Origin: Sanghuangporus weigelae
Taxonomy: Eukaryota; Basidiomycota; Agaricomycetes; Hymenochaetales; Hymenochaetaceae
NCBI GenBank assembly: GCA_033182465.1
Contig: CP137319.1
Coordinates: forward strand, 2,170,001-2,234,000
Length of the DNA: 64,000 bases
Direction: 5' to 3'
A program made the translations under genes and the position numbers. Positions within the stretch are counted from its first letter, which is position 1; every line of letters starts with the position of its first letter. Below the pieces are notes generated by a model. It searched no databases and was not told the origin of the DNA. It saw nothing but the letters and a program-made list of their open reading frames with translations. Shown in pieces: positions 57,988 to 64,000 of the stretch.

Positions 57988-60900
57988 ATGGATCTTCTCA
58001 AGACTGTACTGTCCCCGCTCGGGATGGGCACAAACAATCTCCAAGACACTTTTGTAAGACTTGAGCTTGTGCCACGAACGATGTTGTGAACTTTTTGTGC
58101 TCATCTTATCTTAACTTCACCTGCGTGGCCATATAGAGATGGGTTGTCATCGGCGGAACAGTGGAAACAGCTCGGCGTGTATCGAAGTCGGCCTGGAACG
58201 GATTCATCGACTGTGAGTTCTCGGAGTCTCAAATTGCTGCCCCTTACTTCGCTTTCGTCACTGTTTGCCACTTCATCTCCGACTCAGTCTTCCTCAGCAT
58301 TTACGTTTTTATATTTTTCCGGGTGAATGCGAGACTGACCGATTGTCGCGCAGCATTCTTCCTCACGGCCCATTTCAGCCAAGATGACTATCCGTATGAT
58401 TGGTATGTGCCCTTGATCCCAATACCACTAGTATTAAATGATGCAGCGAGGTGACCCTAAATTTTCTTAGGATCCTGCACTGGCTATCAAAGGTTGGTGA
58501 ATTGGATTAGCCTACTTCAGTCGCCCTTGGGATCTCGTGCCGTGCTCCGAGCTCGAGCGACTTAGTCGGGGGCCAGACTTTCCTTTCTCGCGTCGTGTCA
58601 TCCCAGGGCACGTGGGGCGTGGCGTTCAAGTCTCGGTATAAATCTGGAAATATGCTCACACGCCTCTTTTTTATTTTCTCAATCCAGCAACCAGCCTGGG
58701 GACAGAGTCGCGAGTTCGACATCACCACGCGCAGTGTCGGCCGAACGAGCATCACTCAGTCCACGACAGGTGACCTCGAGGAGGAAGAAGAAATCGATGA
58801 TGATGAGGACGAGCTCGTGCACGGCCGGCGTAAAAGAAAAGTCGCATTCATGCCCAGCCCTGGTGAGCGCCAGACGTAATGGGGTCAATGCGGAGAACTG
58901 TAACTGAATCAAATGACTTTCTCACCGGCAGGCACGACGCATACCATCTATTATCGTGGTCACTGGCTTCGGGTACGCTCTTGCAATTTAATGGCGTTAT
59001 TCCCACAACGAGGCTGAACATGCGTCCTTCTTCATTTTCGGTATAGATAACGCGCACTCAAAAATCTCATGGTTATCATTGCTACTCCGAAATCGCCGTT
59101 AGGTGTGTTTGGTCCGCGGACCACGAACGAATTCTTCTCATATTGTTTGAATAGCGTCATCGCACGGAACAATAGCATCCTCAAGAAACTCGTGCTCGAA
59201 GCTAAAAGAGAGTACGAGAAGGACGCAGAGCACCGCGTGCACATTTTCATGGCCGACTCGTGCGTATCTAGTGCAGGAAGCACTACTTCATTTTCAGTCA
59301 AGGTTTTTTTTCTGACCCGTTTCTTTCGCATCACAAGAAGGTACGGAAGTTGGCGCTGGAATGGGGCGCGCCAAAAGCGTCCGATGAGCTCCATAGTGCT
59401 TGACCCTAGCGTCAAAGAGATGCTTCTAGCAGACTGTCGCGACTTCCTACGCTCCGAGGAGTGGTATGCCGAGCGAGGTCCGTTCTTCTGATCACGATAT
59501 TCTCCTTAATTGGCTACGGAGAATATGAAGTACAGGACAGAGCGCTAATCTTTTATCCTAGGCATTCCCTTCCGCCGAGGATATCTCCTTTATGGCGTCC
59601 CAGGAAGGTCCGTTCTTTAATTCATCTATCAAGCCGAGTGTTGCGCTCAGTTGGGCTGATTGATTTTTGGCAGTGGAAAAACATCGCTTATTCATTCATT
59701 AGCCGGAGAGCTTGGTCTTGATATCTACGTTTTGAGTCTCTCATCGAAAGGGTGGGTATCCTATATTTGACTTTTGATGTGAGACTTACCTGCATTTGTA
59801 GCATGAGCGATAATACATTGGCCACGTTGATGGGTGGAGTGCCGTCAAGGTATGCACGTGGCTTGAGGTCGGCAATGTGCTTATTCCTGACGTACTATCT
59901 ACTCTTAAAGATGTATTCTTTTACTGGAAGATCTGGATGCAGCGTTCACTCGCTCCGTCTCTCGGGACGAGCAGTCCACTGGCAATCCGAAAGATGATTC
60001 TTCATCCGAAAGCGGCTCCTCCAAGAGTAGCAGCAGCAGTTCTGAGGGATCAACACTAAGTCTGAGCGGCTTACTGAATGCACTCGATGGCGTTGCGGCT
60101 GCGGAGGGCAGGTGAGATACGTTTCACAAGTCAGTATCTGATGTGAAATTGATCTGACTGGTGCCGCAGATTACTGTTTGCAACGACGAATCATATTGAT
60201 CGGCTCGATGCGGCATTGAGTCGACCGGGACGCATGGACGTATGGGTTAACTTTACAAATGCTACCAAATGGCAGGCGGAGGGTATATTCAAATGCTTCT
60301 TCCCGACGCTCTCAGCGAAAGAGAAAGCCGAGTCTTCTACATTGTCGCCAGCAAGCGAGAAGGACAAGGATGCGGGTACGCGATACGTACCGGGAATGAA
60401 GCGCAAGACAAGTGTGCATACGGTACCTATACTTGAAGAGGAGGAAATCAACGAGCTCGCGAAGCGCTTTGCAGAGCAGATCCCAGAAGATGAGATGAGT
60501 GTACGTACTTTCCACGCGTGCGCGGATTGTAAGAAGCAGAGTATTGAGATTTACCTTCTATTTGGCTTTTGTCCTTTCTTTCTATCTTGGAACGTGGATG
60601 TGTGTATCTATAGGTCGCAAGCTTGCAGGGTTATCTCCTCAAGAACAAGACACGTCCGCGTGAATGTGTCGATGAAGTTGCCGATTGGTAAGTCGCCGAG
60701 AGTCGGTTACGGCCGTCCCCAAATATCCCATCGATAAGACGCGATCGTGTACTGATATCGATCATCTGCTCTTTGTTTCTTTTCTTCTAAAGGATTATCA
60801 AGGAACGCGAGGCGAGAGCGAAGCTGAAGAGAGAGAAAGAAGAGGTGTGTAATATAAATACTATCTTAATCGGGAGTCGGAGAGTACTGACGAGATTTGC

Positions 60901-61461
60901 ATGGTGGATCTGTAGAAAGAGGCGAAGGAAGCTTTAGAAGCCTCCGAAAAGGCTAACAAGGAGAAAGGTGACAAGGAGAAGACTAGCAAAGGGGTCGGTG
61001 ATCTTCCATGTTGTTCTTCTCAGACAATTGACCTTGGGAAGCAGAAGACCGAGAAGGACGAAAAGAGTAGCAAAAGAGATAGCCAGAAGGCCTCGAGATC
61101 CGAACGTCGGTCGCTTGAGAAGCTGGCAGCAGGAAGTGAGAGCACTAATACTACGACGCCTCCACCGTCATCCTCGACTTCTGGTTCATCATGTACTACA
61201 TGTTCGAGTGATTCTTCGCCGAGTGTATCGGACTATGATGGGTCCGGTATGGATGCCGATACGGAGGATAGCATGACGACCGACGAGGAGATCGAGAACT
61301 TTGTCGATGCCGCCACGACCTCAGAAGCTGCTACCGAGCAGAACGCGAAGAAGTGGGTGAACGTTAAAGGCGATTCTGAGAAGGTCGCTACGACGACAGC
61401 GTCTGCCAACGCTGATGACGCTAACGTGACCGAGACGAATGAGGCTACTCCTTCGGCTTGA
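57988..61461 (+). CDS. BCS1-like mitochondrial AAA ATPase
   Basis: AAA protein of the Bcs1 type; the founding member inserts the Rieske protein into respiratory complex III, but fungi have several paralogues of unknown role. ATG at 57988 (MDLLKTVLSPLGMGTNN) leads to a hydrophobic segment and FFLTAHFSQDDYPYDW, the Bcs1-specific N-terminal domain, then VARNNSILKKLVLEAKREYE and YGSWRWNG. Walker A is GVPGSGKTS (intron-split) and Walker B is CILLLEDLDAAF. A Ser-rich insert follows before LSGLLNALDGVAAAEGR, then the sensor region TTNHIDRLDAALSRPGRMD. The tail of about 250 residues is Lys/Glu-rich and then Ser/Thr-rich and acidic, beyond the usual family end. Many short introns; I checked most, and one near 58320 is uncertain. 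Confidence 0.82.
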
Positions 61462-62100
61462 TGCTTGCAACGATTGATTCCTCATGCTTTCAAGATTTCC
61501 ATAATTTAATTGGGCATCGACAGTGCACAGAGTGCGGATGTCGGAACTGCCCTTCTCGCCGAAAGAAAAATAATCTTCAGGCTGTACTGAATTAACTTAT
61601 GGGGCCGGTCCTCAAGTAATCCGTCTCACGACAGGAACTAACCTCCTCTAGGGACGGATACTTGGTTGCGGCCGTTCCCACCCATAGAGTCGTACTTACA
61701 TATTCCGTTTGTTAGGTTACCGCAGCTCGTATCGCACTTGTTTGTTTGTTTTGCTCGTTCTTTGGGACTCTGTTGTCTGCATTCCCCCGTTCCCCCGTGT
61801 CCTCCTGCAATGTTGATATCATGTTCATTTGTACATAGTAGACGCTGAATGAATTGTTTAGTAGCAAGTAACAAAGAATGAAGTGTGACTTCTACCGAGA
61901 CTGTTTGAGTGCAAGAAAGCAAAACGATAAAAGCCACGCAACAAAGAATGGGATCAATGATAAAGCCTATTATATGCCCTATCATCAAAGAAGGATTGTT
62001 TCTCGCCGACCAATTGATGAGATAGCATACTATTATGAACTAAAGGTATGGGATGCGTGTATTACGATAATTATTTCCTCAGTGAAGTTGTAGAGCGTAT
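61462..62100. other. Convergent spacer between the BCS1-like and Dnm1-like genes
   Basis: About 640 bases. Both genes end here. Overlapping short frames on both strands are antisense or chance. Confidence 0.5.
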
Positions 62101-64000
62101 CTACATCGATTTAAGGTTGACTTCCGAAAGCGTCTTGAAAGCTTCTTTGTAGGCATCGAGCAAAGCCTTTACGCGCGCACGTTCAGCGACAATCGTCTCG
62201 TCCTCGTTGAGGAGACTCTGGAATAACTCAGGCTTGTACAAAGACGCGACGAGACGGTTCTGCACTTGTTGTGATGAATTGTTAACAAGGAAGTGCATGA
62301 TTGCCTTCGGTATGAGGTCTTGGATTGTTTGTCGAACGATGTTGAAGTATGACCCGATGAGGTTTCGGATGAGATTTGTCTCCATATCCTCACGCAATTG
62401 GAGATGAGGCACCCCCTCCGTCGGTATCTACAAGATCAGATTACTCAAGGAATATAATCTAATGGAGTGTACACTTACGGCTTCGATATGTTTGCCCAGA
62501 CTTTTCATATCAAACGCGGTATTATTCCCATCTTGACCTAGTTTACCCGCCAATAAGCCAGTCGGAGCAGGTGACTGGCTTATGTCTCGTCCAGTTGGAC
62601 CACCACCGCCCGATGCCATCGCAGCTGACAAGCCAACACTTGAGACGGGAGCCGACGCGGCCGGTGTCGCAGACCCATTCTCTGACTGTCCGAAAAAGTA
62701 GTTCAAAAACGTGTCCTTGGCATTCGTAGTTGCAGTAGACGATGCAGGTCTCGGGGGATTGCTATGTCGGTGATGTTGGTGATGGGTGCGGGATTGTCGA
62801 GTGGTCGCGGTGGATGAGGACGCTGAAACGTGTCCAGAGACAGGCGCTGAAGCAGGAATCTTCGTACGATCGTGTACGGTTGATGATACAGAACGAGAGC
62901 TCAGGGCAACTGAACCACTTTCCGTAGACTCGTCCTCTTCGTCATCCTGAGAGAGAATGCCGTTGACAGGCTCTGTCGACGATGGCTGAGTGGGGGATCG
63001 TGAGTTAGATGAACGAAGTAATATTAGCAACTAAGACACACCCTCTGTGGTAGAGCCTTTCTCACTTGAGGCGGAGAGGCTGCTTGTTTCGATGCTGCTA
63101 ACGAGCTTGCGACAAACGCCGGATGATTCGTGTTGATGTACGCGGCTTGAATGTCAATCAAGCTCTGACTGTACTCAGTAGTTGGTCCAAGCCGTTCCCT
63201 AAGCAGCTCTGATACGACTTCTATGATTTGCGCATGGAACTTTGGGAACCGTTGCAATTCCTATGAACGTCACATTCAATGAGCAGCTTGTATCATATTT
63301 GAAGCTGTATAATGCCTACCGAACTGGTACAGTTGTGACATATCCGCACCATCTCCTCATATACCAACTCCACACATCTGAGCGAAGGAGCCTCCAGAAG
63401 CTTGATCTGAGGTTTCACTAGGATTTCGAACGCAATCTCCGGTACGAAGAGACTAGGTCTCGGACCGGTCGAGTTACGAATGACTGTTCGAATATCTTGC
63501 GCATCGAGGTTACCAGCCGCATCGATGGAGTTGAGCGCTTGTCCAAATACGTCGTTGAAAATATAATATATACGCGCACCACCGCATAGTTCTTTCGTCG
63601 AGACATCAGGTGAAGTGCCCTCAATGCTGGAAATAAAGTCGCGTGCGAATTGGGTCATCAGTCGGAGGACAAGTGATCCTTGCAAGTTCTGGTCACCGAA
63701 GACCGCCGCATCGCCGAATGCGTTAAGCTCTTGTTGAGTCTGTCCCATAAGCGTGTTGAGGCGCGCCTTCATGTCTGGTAACTTATCGCGAATGTGGTTC
63801 ATGAGGACGAGGTTAAGTGTCTTCGCCAGATAACGCGTTCCACACTTGCGCGCGATGGTTCGGTATGCGGGATGAGACATGAAGTAGTCCATTTCGCTGT
63901 CAAGCGCATCCTTCATGCTTTTGCCTGAGATAATGTCCTGCTGCGAACGGTTTACGACACCGATAAAGCCAAGTTTGAGAGGATAGACACGCCCGGTGAG
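62101..64000 (-). CDS. DNM1: Dynamin-related protein of the Dnm1/Drp1 type, C-terminal part
   Basis: Mitochondrial and peroxisomal fission GTPase; the 5' part, with the GTPase core, lies beyond the window edge at 64000. The visible portion starts in the middle of the stalk domain with PLKLGFIGVVNRSQQDI, continues through SMKDALDSEMDYFMSHPAYR and the middle domain, and, after introns near 63300-63250 and 63040, enters a Ser/Thr/His-rich variable domain (with HHQHHRHS). TFLNYFFG follows near 62700, then the effector domain MHFLVNNSSQQVQNRLVASL, ending LSEVNLKSM at 62101. The variable region and the LNYFFG motif favour Dnm1 over Vps1. It is a different dynamin class from the gene at 46508. Confidence 0.88.

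Noticed and set aside
58330-58362. 31-nt intron in the BCS1-like gene
   Set aside because: Both splicing and reading through keep the frame, but the size is below any other intron in the window, so I treat it as exon.

Overview
The window looks like a 64-kb piece of a mushroom-forming basidiomycete (Agaricomycete) genome. The evidence is very intron-dense genes with 48-62 nt introns, several secreted laccases, a DUF6533-type membrane gene, an agaricomycete-style F-box gene and an extracellular intradiol dioxygenase. Base composition is moderate, and gene models were built by hand from splice sites, reading-frame continuity and recognisable motifs.

Layout, left to right: a long disordered coiled-coil protein (99-3312, +); a gene-poor stretch with simple repeats; laccase 1 (5713-8335, +); an FMP52-like NAD(P)-binding protein (8652-9741, +); a possibly damaged DUF6533 membrane gene (about 10011-12066, -); a PIF/Harbinger-like MITE (12697-13145); an ADIP/Msd1/SSX2IP-like coiled-coil protein (13375-16036, +); an F-box protein (16235-17989, -); an intradiol dioxygenase (18277-19584, -); then three metabolic genes on the minus strand: an EFM7/NNT1-like methyltransferase, NAD(P)HX dehydratase and phosphoglucomutase (20238-25065). 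Laccase 2 (27260-29809, +) and dolichyldiphosphatase (30627-31631, +) follow. Two neighbouring genes (32664-33900 and 34755-35814, +) encode the same unusual C2HC finger. Laccase 3 (39688-42751, +), squalene epoxidase (43399-45429, -), an Mx-type dynamin (46508-49593, +), a dipeptidyl aminopeptidase (49829-53257, -), SYS1 (53433-54358, +), a BCS1-like AAA ATPase (57988-61461, +) and the C-terminal part of a Dnm1-type dynamin (62101 to beyond 64000, -) complete the window.

Functionally, three laccases and the secreted dioxygenase point to extracellular oxidation and cleavage of aromatics, as in a wood or litter decayer. The rest is mostly housekeeping: sterol synthesis, sugar-phosphate metabolism, dolichol recycling, NAD(P)HX repair, Golgi trafficking, mitochondrial import/assembly and fission. 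The most unusual items are the tandem pair of four C-x2-C-x11-Y-x4-W-x2-H fingers, three independent GC-AG introns, an 11-nt predicted micro-exon, the MITE, and three laccases that all carry leucine at the axial type-1 copper position. No virus-like element or CRISPR array was seen, and no convincing tRNA or rRNA gene.
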